64,000 nt of DNA from the NCBI RefSeq assembly GCF_002119765.1, contig NZ_CP021112.1, positions 2,970,501 through 3,034,500 on the forward strand, given 5' to 3'. Below are positions 33,852-43,100 of the stretch, piece by piece. Origin of the DNA: Pseudorhodoplanes sinuspersici (GTDB lineage: Bacteria; Pseudomonadota; Alphaproteobacteria; Rhizobiales; Xanthobacteraceae). The stretch's first letter is position 1, and the number at the start of each line of letters is the position of its first letter. The notes under the pieces are model-generated. The model saw nothing but the letters and a program-made list of their open reading frames with translations, was not told the DNA's origin and searched no databases. The translations under genes and the position numbers were made by a program.

Positions 33852-36578
33852 TCACACCCTCTCCACAAAACTATCCACCACGCGCTTTTCGCCGGCCTTG
33901 TCGAAAAGGATGGTCAGCTTATTGCCATCCACGGCCACGACGTTGCCGTTGCCGAACTTGATGTGAAACACGCGATCGCCGGTCTTGAAGTGAGATGACA
34001 CGCCGGTCGATTTGGCGATGAGTTCGCCTTCGATGGTGAGCGGTTCTCGGCGCGCGGCGAAGCGGCCTTTGGCAGTGCCGGTGGCGCGCGAGGAATGGGA
34101 GCCCTGGCGTGTGACCCCCTCCCGGCCGGCAAAGCCGGCCGACCTCCCCCTTTCAGGGGGAGGAGAAGAAAGATCATCGCTGTCATCCGAAAAGCGGCCT
34201 TCGCTTTCGTATTCGGAGCCTTCGTCACCGAAGCCATCGAACTCATCGTCGCGCTGGCGCTTCTGTGCGCGCTGCCAGCCGGGTGTTGAATAGCTCGAGC
34301 CCGAAGGCTTGAAGGAATCAAAGCGCGAGGCCGCGAACCCGCCGCCGCCATAGCCACCCATGCCGGTGAAGCCGCCTTTCGCCTCCGTCACCTCCACATG
34401 CGCTTCCGGCAATTCGTCGAGGAAGCGCGAGGGGATGGTCGAATTCCACATGCCATGCATGCGGCGGTTGGTGGCGAAGTAAAGCTTGGCGCGTTTGCGC
34501 GCGCGGGTGATGCCGACATGAGCGAGCCGCCGTTCTTCCTCGAGGCCGGCGCGGCCGCTCTCGTCAAGCGAGCGTTGATGCGGAAACAGGCCTTCTTCCC
34601 AGCCCGGCAGGAATACGGTGTCGAATTCCAGCCCCTTGGCGGAATGCAGCGTCATGATGCTGACGGCGTCCATCGGCTCGCCGTTGTCGCGGTCCATCAC
34701 CAGCGCAATGTGTTCGAGGAAGCCGTTGAGGTTCTCGAAATCCTGCATGGAGCGCACAAGCTCCTTCAGGTTTTCGAGCCGGCCGGCGGCGTCGGCGGAA
34801 CGGTCCTTCTGCCACATCTCGGTGTAGCCGCTCTCGTCGAGCACGATTTCGGCCAGCTCGGTATGCGGTAGCGCTTCGCTCTGCGTGCGCCAGCGATCGA
34901 ACGAGGTCATGAGATCGCGAAGCGAGCCGCGCGGCTTTGGCTTAAGTTCATCGGTTCCAATGATGGCATGCGCAGCTTCGGTGAGCGGGATGCGGCGCGC
35001 ACGGGCATGGTCGTGCAAGAGCTTCACCGTCGCGTCGCCAAGGCCACGGCGCGGCACATTGACGATGCGTTCGAAGGCGAGATCGTCGGCCGGCTGGTTG
35101 ATCACGCGCAGGTAGGCGAGCGCATCGCGGATTTCCGCGCGCTCATAGAAGCGCGGGCCGCCGATCACGCGATAGGGCAGGCCGAGCGTGACGAAGCGGT
35201 CTTCGAATTCGCGCATCTGGAACGAAGCGCGGACCAGAATGGCGATCTGGTCGAGATTGTGCTTGGCGCGCTGGAGCTGTTCGATCTCCTCGCCGATCGC
35301 GCGTGCTTCCTCTTCCGAATCCCAGGCGCCGGTGACGGTGACCTTCTCGCCCGGCACGTCCTCGGTGTGCAGCGTCTTGCCGAGCCGCCCCTCGTTATGA
35401 GCGATGAGATGCGACGCGGCGGCGAGAATGTGGCCGGTGGACCGGTAATTGCGTTCGAGGCGGATCACGCGCGCGCCGGGGAAGTCCTTCTCGAAGCGCA
35501 GAATGTTATCCACCTCCGCTCCGCGCCAGCCATAGATCGACTGGTCGTCGTCGCCGACGCAGCAGATGTTGCGGGGCGCGCGTTGTGGCATCTCGGCCTC
35601 GCCCTTCGAGACGCGCGGCTCGCCGCGCTCCTCAGGGTGAGGGTCGGAGAGTTGAGGCATTCGCAAATCTTGCCCCTCATCCTGAGGAGCATCGCCAACG
35701 GGGTCGCGCGAAGCGCGACCCGATAGATTTGGCGATGCGTCTCGAAGGACGAGGCCTGGTTGCTGCGAAGACAGCGGCTGCCCGAGCAACCTCAGCCACA
35801 GATACTGCGCGACGTTCGTGTCCTGATATTCGTCGACGAGGATGTAGCGGAAGCGCCGCTGATAATCGCGCAGCACATCCGGGTTCTCCCGGAACAGCCG
35901 CAGCTGCTCGAGCAGGAGATCGCCGAAGTCGCAGGCGTTCAGCGTCTTCAGCCGGTCCTGATAGGCAGCGTAGAGCTCCTTGCCCTTGCCGCCCGCGAAC
36001 GCCATCGCCTCGCCGGCGGGAACCTGCGCCGGCGTCAGTCCTCGGTTCTTCCAGCCGTCGAGGATTCCGGCGAACACGCGGGCTGGCCATCTTTTTTCGT
36101 CGATATTCGCCGCTTCCAGGAGCTGTTTGATCAGCCGGATCTGGTCATCGACATCGAGGATCGAGAAATTGCTTTTAAGGCCGACCAGCTCGGAATGCCG
36201 GCGCAGAATCTTGACGCCGATGGCATGGAAAGTGCCGAGCCAGGGCATGCCCTCGACCACCTGGCCGACCATCTCGCCGATGCGGTGCTTCATCTCGCGC
36301 GCGGCCTTGTTGGTGAAGGTCACCGCGAGGATTTGCGAGGGATAGGCTTTTCCGAGGTTGAGGATATGGGCGATGCGGGTGGTGAGAACGCGCGTCTTGC
36401 CGGTTCCCGCGCCCGCCAGCACCAGCACCGGCCCGTCGAGGGTTTCCACCGCCAGCCGCTGTTCGGGGTTCAGCGCCTCCAGATAGGCGAAGTTGCTCGG
36501 GCCACGGACGGCCTGCATCGCGCGCGCGGCGATGCCGCCGGAGGACTGGATTTGCGGTTTTTGTGCTTGATCTGCCAT
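33852..36578 (-). CDS. uvrD: UvrD/PcrA-type DNA helicase with two repeat-derived insertions
   Basis: A 908-residue superfamily 1A 3'-5' helicase acting in nucleotide excision and mismatch repair. Motifs in order: I LAGAGTGKTRVLTTRI (~residue 55), II ILVDEYQDTN, III CVGDDDQSIYGWRGAE, IV VIRLERNYRS, V MTLHSAKGLEFDTVFLPG, VI VGITRARKR. E. coli UvrD has 720 residues; the extra length includes a ~60-residue insert between motifs II and III (~residues 271-331) and a shorter one near residue 810, both encoded by dispersed repeat DNA and both in frame. The C-terminus is a Tudor-like tail (FKTGDRVFHIKFGNG) that binds RNA polymerase in relatives. Start 36578 (MADQAQ) chosen; 36599 is possible. Confidence 0.94.
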   Translation of the reverse strand: MADQAQKPQIQSSGGIAARAMQAVRGPSNFAYLEALNPEQRLAVETLDGPVLVLAGAGTGKTRVLTTRIAHILNLGKAYPSQILAVTFTNKAAREMKHRIGEMVGQVVEGMPWLGTFHAIGVKILRRHSELVGLKSNFSILDVDDQIRLIKQLLEAANIDEKRWPARVFAGILDGWKNRGLTPAQVPAGEAMAFAGGKGKELYAAYQDRLKTLNACDFGDLLLEQLRLFRENPDVLRDYQRRFRYILVDEYQDTNVAQYLWLRLLGQPLSSQQPGLVLRDASPNLSGRASRDPVGDAPQDEGQDLRMPQLSDPHPEERGEPRVSKGEAEMPQRAPRNICCVGDDDQSIYGWRGAEVDNILRFEKDFPGARVIRLERNYRSTGHILAAASHLIAHNEGRLGKTLHTEDVPGEKVTVTGAWDSEEEARAIGEEIEQLQRAKHNLDQIAILVRASFQMREFEDRFVTLGLPYRVIGGPRFYERAEIRDALAYLRVINQPADDLAFERIVNVPRRGLGDATVKLLHDHARARRIPLTEAAHAIIGTDELKPKPRGSLRDLMTSFDRWRTQSEALPHTELAEIVLDESGYTEMWQKDRSADAAGRLENLKELVRSMQDFENLNGFLEHIALVMDRDNGEPMDAVSIMTLHSAKGLEFDTVFLPGWEEGLFPHQRSLDESGRAGLEEERRLAHVGITRARKRAKLYFATNRRMHGMWNSTIPSRFLDELPEAHVEVTEAKGGFTGMGGYGGGGFAASRFDSFKPSGSSYSTPGWQRAQKRQRDDEFDGFGDEGSEYESEGRFSDDSDDLSSPPPERGRSAGFAGREGVTRQGSHSSRATGTAKGRFAARREPLTIEGELIAKSTGVSSHFKTGDRVFHIKFGNGNVVAVDGNKLTILFDKAGEKRVVDSFVERV
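34110..34170. repeat. C-rich repeat inserted in frame in uvrD
   Basis: ACCCCCTCCCGGCCGGCAAA to TCAGGGGGAGGAG is a hairpin-forming C-rich repeat of the type seen at 30466-30600. In UvrD it encodes a Pro/Gly/Arg-rich stretch (SSPPPERGRSAGFAGREG) inside the flexible region before the C-terminal domain. Confidence 0.7.
35585..35765. repeat. Head-to-head palindromic repeat inserted in frame in uvrD
   Basis: Two related arms face each other: CCTTCGAGACGCGCGGCTCG...CTCCTCAGGGTGAGG and CCTCATCCTGAGGAGC...GCGTCTCGAAGGACGAGG. I know this motif as a dispersed Bradyrhizobiaceae repeat. Here it stays open in the UvrD frame and adds ~60 residues (from about PGLVLRDASPNL to SKGEAEMPQ) just before motif III. 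Confidence 0.8.
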
Positions 36579-36721
36579 GCGAATCTCAACGCCCAACATG
36601 GCATCGCAAGCGCCAAAACGGGAGGGGTTCGGGCTGCTTTACCGGCCGCCCCCTCGTTCCTTGGGCCGAATATTGGTGATATTCGGCCGCTATCGGCGTT
36701 GTTCCCCAGCTTTTTGCGCGG

Positions 36722-37453
36722 TCACAACTTTTTGGCGAAGGCATCCTGGATGAAATCATCCAGCATCCGGTAGGCTTGGTGCGCGGCCCCGGCGTTGTAT
36801 TCTGCCACCCCCGGCATATCGGCTTCTTCCTCGGTGAAGGAATGGAGGCGGCCGCCGAAATCGAGGATCTGCCAGTTGGCGCCGGCGCCATCGAGCTCCG
36901 TTTCCAGCGCATCGCGATCGGCCTTGCCGGAGACCGGGTCCTTGGTGCCATGCAGGACGAAGATCGCAGCTTTGATGTCGCCCTTCTTGGCCGGCATCGT
37001 GGTGGCGAGATCGCCATGCAACGAGACGGCCGCGTCCAGCTCGGCGCCGCTGCGGGCGAGCTCCAGCACATTGCCGCCGCCGAAGCAGAAACCGACCGCG
37101 GCCTTCTTCGATGAATCGCCGATGCCGCGCTTCTCGGCCTCCGCGATCAGGGTCTGCAGCGCCGCATTGACGCGGGCGCGGCCCTCGACCCGATCCTGAC
37201 GCACCTTGGTCATCCACTCGGTGGCTTCCGCCGGCCCCTCGCAGGTCTTGCCCTCACCATACATGCAGGCGACGAAGGCGATGTATTTGTCGCCTGCCAT
37301 TTTTGCGGCGCGGTCGATGATGGTCTCGGTCACGCCGAGCCAGTTCGGCATGACCAGCAAAAGCGGACGTTTGCCGCTGACCTTCTCGTTCCAGACCAGC
37401 GCACCGTTTCCGGTGACGCCGCCGGCTTGATATTGAATTCGTTCAACAGTCAC
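36722..37453 (-). CDS. Dienelactone hydrolase-family protein
   Basis: A 243-residue alpha/beta hydrolase. The triad is visible: nucleophile Cys in GFCFGGGNV, Asp in LHGTKDPVSG and His in GRLHSFTEEEAD. The family opens lactone rings or cleaves other small esters; the substrate here is unknown, since no aromatic degradation genes are nearby. There is no signal peptide, so it is cytoplasmic. Confidence 0.88.
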   Translation of the reverse strand: MTVERIQYQAGGVTGNGALVWNEKVSGKRPLLLVMPNWLGVTETIIDRAAKMAGDKYIAFVACMYGEGKTCEGPAEATEWMTKVRQDRVEGRARVNAALQTLIAEAEKRGIGDSSKKAAVGFCFGGGNVLELARSGAELDAAVSLHGDLATTMPAKKGDIKAAIFVLHGTKDPVSGKADRDALETELDGAGANWQILDFGGRLHSFTEEEADMPGVAEYNAGAAHQAYRMLDDFIQDAFAKKL

Positions 37454-37608
37454 CGCATTCCTCCCAACTCACTATTGGCCCTAAGTCACGTTCCTAGTCA
37501 CAAGCATGCCACCGATCCAACCTATGCCGGATCAGTGTCGCGCGCGCTACGGACCGTTTGGTGTTTCAATCATACTGGAGCGGCATGGGCCGAGAGAAAA
37601 TTTGGCGC

Positions 37609-38117
37609 TCACGCCTTCTCCGGCATCGCGATGCGCCGGCCGACAGCTTCGGGCCGTGGCAGACGGGCGTGCGACTTCCGCACTTCGCCCAAGCGCTTTG
37701 CGACGTCCGGCGGGAAAGGCGCGGTCTTTTTTGCAGACATGTCGATATGCAGCGACAGGTTCTCCGACGTCGCCGAAACCCAACCCTCGGTCGCGTGGAA
37801 AAGCTGCTGAAAGAAGTGCATCCGCTTCGTATCGAAATCGGCAACTGGAACGTCACCCGCACGGGCGCGCCCTCCTGCAATTCGCGCAGATAGCGGATAT
37901 GGACTTCGGCGGTGAAGAAGGAATGCTTGCGCTCCTGCAGATAACGCTGCCCCAGCCCTGCAAGATTGTAGAGTTCGTCGAGGCCGCGATCGAACAGCAC
38001 ATTGTAATAGGCCATGTTCAGGTGGCCGTTGAAATCAATCCAGGCCGGCTCGACGGTCATCACCGACGAGACGAAGGGAGCAAAGAAAACCGGTTCGAAA
38101 TCTGCGCGATCGAGCAT
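37609..38117 (-). pseudogene. Hot-dog thioesterase with a single-base frameshift
   Basis: The N-terminal half (WIDFNGHLNMAYYNVLFDRGLDEL) carries the 4HBT/FcbC-type motif with its acidic residue. After VRVTFQ the frame changes near 37840: one G appears missing, and the other frame gives VADFDTKRMHFFQQLFHATE and runs to the stop at 37609. The rest is intact, so this is a recent loss or a sequencing error. Acyl-CoA substrates are typical of the family. Confidence 0.8.
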
Positions 38118-38356
38118 GCTTGATTGTGTCGGGGTGGGCTGCGCGTGTAAATCGATAATCCGTAAAATGGCAGCAATTTACTCAATCTCGTGCCTTTTCT
38201 GCGACCTCGATGCGGAGCGCAGAGCGACATGAGCTTGGCGTGGAGTTACCGGTTGAGGGGAGCTTTTTAAGACCCGGGCGATCTCCGGAAAACCCGATTC
38301 CACTTTTTGGAAATCATGGATTAGTTTGGCGGCGTATCTGCAAAGGAACCTGCTCG

Positions 38357-39784
38357 ATGGCGTTTGCGGCCGAAGCGAAAACGACCTCCATCCCGGCGCG
38401 CGATCCGCGCGCGACTGCAGCCGCCATCGCGGAACTCGCAGCCCATTTCGGTAACCGGCTCGTCACCTCGCAGGCGGTCCGCGAGCAGCATGGCAATACA
38501 ATGACCTGGATCGACAACCAGGCGCCGGATGCGGTGGTTTTCCCGCAGGAGACCGCTGACGTGCAGGCGGCGGTCCGGATCTGCGCGAAGCATGGGGTGC
38601 CGGTCATCCCCTTCGGAGCTGGAACCTCGCTCGAGGGCCAGATCAATGCGCCACAGGGCGGGGTCAGCATCGATTTCCGCGACATGAACCGGATTCTCGC
38701 CGTGCATACAGAGGATCTGGATTGCGTGATCGAGCCCGGCGTGACCCGCAAGCTGCTGAACGAGCACCTGCGGGACCAAGGCCTGTTTTTTCCGATTGAT
38801 CCGGGCGCCGATGCCTCGCTCGGCGGCATGGCCGCGACCCGCGCATCCGGCACCAATGCGGTGCGTTACGGCACCATGAAAGACAACGTGCTGTCGCTGA
38901 AGGTCGTCAAGGCTGACGGCGAGATCATGACCACGGCGACCCGCGCGCGGAAATCGTCGTCCGGCTATGACCTGACGCGACTGATGGTCGGTTCGGAAGG
39001 CACCCTCGGCGTGATTACGGAAATCACGCTCAAATTACACGGCATTCCGGAGGCAATTTCCGCAGGAATCTGCCCGTTTCCGTCGGTTGAGGCCGCCTGT
39101 AACGCGACCATTCTCACCATTCAGTCCGGCATTCCGATCGCCCGCATCGAACTCCTGGACGAGGTCCAGGTGAAGGCCAGCAACGCCTATTCCAAGCTGA
39201 GTCTGCCGGAGACGCCGCTGCTGCTGGTGGAATTTCACGGCACCGAAACCGGGGTTGCCGAGCAGTCCCAGCGTTTTGGTGAGATCGCGGAGGAGCTTGG
39301 CGGCGGCCCGTTCGAATGGGCGACCAAGGCAGAGGACCGGACGCGCCTTTGGCAGGCCCGCCATGACGGCTATTTCGCTGCATGTTCGTTGCGGCCGGGA
39401 GCAAAATCGCTCGCGACCGATGTCTGTGTGCCGATTTCCCGTCTCGCCGAATGCGTGACCGAGACCCAGCGCGACGTACAGGAGGCAAAGCTGGTGGCGC
39501 CGATCGTCGGTCACGTCGGCGACGGCAATTTCCATGTGGCGCTGATGGTCGAGCCGTCAGACCCTGTCGAGATGAAAGCGGTCAAGATTTTCCTCGAACG
39601 TTTGACGGAGCGGGCACTGCGTATGGGGGGAACCTGCACCGGCGAGCACGGGGTCGGACAGGGGAAAATGAAGTATCTTCTGGCCGAGCATGGCGCGCCG
39701 GCCCTCGCGGCCATGAAGGCCATCAAGCTTGCGCTCGATCCGCAAAACATCATGAATCCCAGCAAGATGCTGCCGCCGGACTGA
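38357..39784 (+). CDS. FAD-linked oxidase of the GlcD / D-lactate dehydrogenase (cytochrome) type
   Basis: A 475-residue flavoprotein that likely oxidises D-lactate or a related 2-hydroxy acid and passes electrons to the respiratory chain. The FAD_binding_4 domain has VIPFGAGTSLEGQ and PGADASLGGMAATRASG; the C-terminal FAD-oxidase domain has GHVGDGNFHVALM and TCTGEHGVGQGKM, with the metal/substrate histidines. The ATG at 38357 follows GGAAC; earlier in-frame codons add unrelated sequence. There are no iron-sulfur or GlcE/F partners, so a single-subunit Dld is more likely than glycolate oxidase. Confidence 0.88.
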   Translation: MAFAAEAKTTSIPARDPRATAAAIAELAAHFGNRLVTSQAVREQHGNTMTWIDNQAPDAVVFPQETADVQAAVRICAKHGVPVIPFGAGTSLEGQINAPQGGVSIDFRDMNRILAVHTEDLDCVIEPGVTRKLLNEHLRDQGLFFPIDPGADASLGGMAATRASGTNAVRYGTMKDNVLSLKVVKADGEIMTTATRARKSSSGYDLTRLMVGSEGTLGVITEITLKLHGIPEAISAGICPFPSVEAACNATILTIQSGIPIARIELLDEVQVKASNAYSKLSLPETPLLLVEFHGTETGVAEQSQRFGEIAEELGGGPFEWATKAEDRTRLWQARHDGYFAACSLRPGAKSLATDVCVPISRLAECVTETQRDVQEAKLVAPIVGHVGDGNFHVALMVEPSDPVEMKAVKIFLERLTERALRMGGTCTGEHGVGQGKMKYLLAEHGAPALAAMKAIKLALDPQNIMNPSKMLPPD

Positions 39785-39959
39785 CGCTGCCGCCTAGTTT
39801 TCCACTTGGCCTAAACCATAGATTTGCCGTCAAAAGGCGCTAGTCACTACAATCTATCGTGACGGGCGAGGCAGCCTACGCTCGCACTGATTTGACATTT
39901 CTTGCAGGGCAGAGCGGGTAGGTTCGTCTATCAAGGCGGGCCAGACGGATTTTGATGGG

Positions 39960-40038
39960 CTAGTGCGGTTTTTTTGACGTTCCGATTACCCTCGCGATCA
40001 TCTCTTTCATCGGAACGTCAGAGACAAAACCGCACTAG
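39960..40038. repeat. CTAG-bounded palindromic element, copy A (79 bp)
   Basis: Ends CTAGTGCGGTTTT / AAAACCGCACTAG, inner arms TGACGTTCCGAT / ATCGGAACGTCA, and a central loop with ACCCTCGCGATCATCTCTT. The layout is shared with copies B and C. Confidence 0.9.
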
Positions 40039-40050
40039 AATCAAAAGTTG

Positions 40051-40128
40051 CTAGTGTCCTTTTGTCTCCAACGCTTCGTTCAAGAGGCCGTGGCAAAGGG
40101 ATACGAAGCGTCGGAGACAGGACACTAG
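40051..40128. repeat. CTAG-bounded palindromic element, copy B (78 bp)
   Basis: Ends CTAGTGTCCT / AGGACACTAG, arms TGTCTCCAACGCTTCGT / ACGAAGCGTCGGAGACA. Its loop, on the other strand, reads GTATCCCTTTGCCACGGCCT, which matches copy C. Its last G is the first base of the presumed AsmA start codon. Confidence 0.9.
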
Positions 40129-43100
40129 TGCAAACGACGTTGCTCAGCTTGGCGATTGCCCTGATCGTGGCACTGCTTGCAGCGCTGCTTGGTCCGTATT
40201 TCATCGACTGGAATACCCATCGCGCAACATTCGAGGAACAGGCCAGCCAGGCTGTTGGCCTGCCGGTTCGCGTCACCGGCCCGATGGATGTGCGGCTGTT
40301 GCCTGCGCCCCGCCTCGTTCTCTCTGGCGTCGAGATCGGCAAGCCGGACGACCCGCAGGCTGTGCGTGCCAAGGCGCTTGCCATCGAGTTCGCTCTGACG
40401 CCGCTCTTTTCGGGCAAGCTGCGCGCCGTGGAGATGCGGCTGATCGGTCCGGAGGTGAAGGTCTCGCTCGCGGAGGATGGACGCGCGACGTTCCCGACGG
40501 CGCTTGGCGGTGTGAGCACTCAGACCTTGTCGATCGACAAGCTGAATATTGAAGATGCGAGCGTGGAGTTGTCGGACGCCGCGAGTGGCACACATGCGAC
40601 CTTGAGCAAGTTGTGGTTCAACGGCGAAGTGCGGGCGCTACCGGGGCCGATCCGCGGCGAGGGAGCATTCGTTCTGAATGGCGGGCTTTACAGCTATCGC
40701 GTATCGACCGGACGGCCGGAGGCCAATGGATCGCGGGTCCGCTTCAGTATCGATCCAAGCGACCGTCCGGTGACCGCCGATGTGGACGGTCAGTTCACCG
40801 CGGACGGAGGAGCACCGCGTTTCGAGGGGCAGGCGACGCTGGCGCGGCGTATTGTTTCCGGCAAGGGAGACAAAGGCGTTCCTGATCCATGGCGTGTTAC
40901 GGCGCGCGTGAAAGCGAATGCAGCGAATGCGTTGTTCGAACAGGTCGAGTTTCAATATGGTCCGGACGATCGTGCTCTGAAACTGGCCGGGACGGCAGAA
41001 GCGAAATTCGGCCGACGGCCTCGGCTCGACGTTGTCCTGTCCGCACGCCAGCTTGATGCCGATAAATTGCTGGTGGCGACAAGCGGCGCGAACTTGCCGC
41101 CGCGTGCGGCGCTTGCCGCCGTGCTGTCGGCGGCTGGAGAGATCGCGCCGCCGCCGCTTCCGACCCAGATCGGTTTCGGTATCGATGTGGTGACGCTGGG
41201 CGGCGCGGCCCTGCAGAATGTGCGCGGCGATATCGAACTCGGTGGGCACGCAGCGATCTTGAGCGGCTTCGAGGCGCGCGGGCCCGGCTTCACGCAATTG
41301 CAGGCCAGCGGACAGATCCAGACCGACGGTGACCGGCTATCGTTCACAGGGCCGGTGGAAGTGACGTCAGCCGATCCGCGTATATTCGGCGACTGGCTGG
41401 AAGGCAGGGCCATCGCTGCCTTGCCGTCGCGATCCGTTCGCCTGCGCGGCGACGTCACTCTGGGGACGGGCAAGATCGCGATCGAGCGCATGCAGGCGGA
41501 GCTCGATCGCAAGGCCTTCGACGGCGGCTTTTCCTATGCCAAGGCCAGTGCTGGCGAACGCAGCCGGCTCGATCTGACCCTGCGCGCCGATGAGCTCGAT
41601 CTCGATGCGCTGATGCAATTCGCCGGTTCGGCCAAGGCGCTGGCCGACATGGAACGGCCGGATGACGTGGCGCTGTCGCTGGCCCTGGGACGGCTGCGAT
41701 TTGCCGGCGTCGATGCCGGCAAGACCGATGTCAAACTGGCGCTGAATGCCGCTGGATTGAACGTCGAACGATTCTCGATCGGTGATCTCGGCGGACTGTC
41801 CATCGACGGCGAGGGACGTATCGATCTCAAGGCGCAAGCGCCGCGAGGCGGCCTCTCCTTCAATCTCGGCATGCGCGATCCTGCCGCGTTTGTCGCGCTC
41901 GCCAGTCGTTTGTCGCCGGGCCTCGGCGCATCCTTTGAAAGGGCCGTTGCTGCGACTGCTCCGGCGAAACTGTCCGGGACCATTGCCGTCGAGCCATCAG
42001 GGAATGCAGGGGCCAGCCAGGCGAATATCGCAATCAACGGTGCACTGGGCGCAGCTCAGCTCAATCTGAAAACGTCGCTGACCGGCCAATGGAAGGACCC
42101 CGGCAAGGCAGACATTGCACTTGATGCCTCGCTCGATGCGAACGACGTCAATACCCTGGTGACGCTCGCAGCCGCAGAAAAATGGATTTCAGTGCCGCGG
42201 CAACCCGGCACTTATACCCTCTCGCTTCGCGGCAAGCGCGATGGCGACATGCGGATCGATACCCGCATCGCGGCCGCCAATCTCGACGCGCGGGCTAATG
42301 GTACGATCCGCCCCTTTACGAGCGATGGCAAAAGCGCCGCACTCAATATCGCCATCGGCAAGGCCGATGTCATGTTCAACCGCAAGGCGATCCCGGTTGT
42401 TCTGCGCACCAGCCTGAAGACCGATGCGTTCCGCGCCCGTCTCGATAACATCAATGCGACGATTGCCGGGACCGTGTTGCGTGGACAGCTTGGCCTGTCC
42501 TTCGGCGACGATGTGCCGGTGATCGACGGCGAGCTGAAAACGGGTGCGATCGACGTCGGCGCATTCTTCGCGGCAGCCACCGGCCTCGATGCGGCGAAGA
42601 CTGCGAACGAGCGATGGAGCGCCTCGCCATTTGTGCTGCCCGCGCTGCCGGCATTGGCGGGGGAAGTGAAAGTGGAAGCCGCGCGGGCGGCGCTGTTGCC
42701 GTCGTTCACGGCGTCGAAGCTGCAAGCCATGCTCCGCTTCTCGCCGACCCGGATCAAGGCGGAGTCCATCGAGGCGGATCTCCTGGGCGGGCGCGGCACC
42801 GCAGAAGTGACGTTGCGGCGCAGCGCCGACGGCATCGGCATGCAGGGCCGCGTGGCGATCAAGGGGGCCGATGCGGCCCAGCTTTTATTTTCTGAAGGGC
42901 ATGCTTCTCCGCTCAGTGGCCGCGCCACGCTCGATATGCAGTTTGAAGGTGGTGGGTTGTCGCCGCGGGCCATCGTCGGCTCGCTGAACGGATCCGGTAT
43001 GCTGACGCTGGAGAAAGCGCGTGTGGCATCGCTCGATCCGGGCGCATTCTCGACCGTGACCCGCAGTGTCGATCAGGGCCTGCCGCTGGATGCGCAACGT

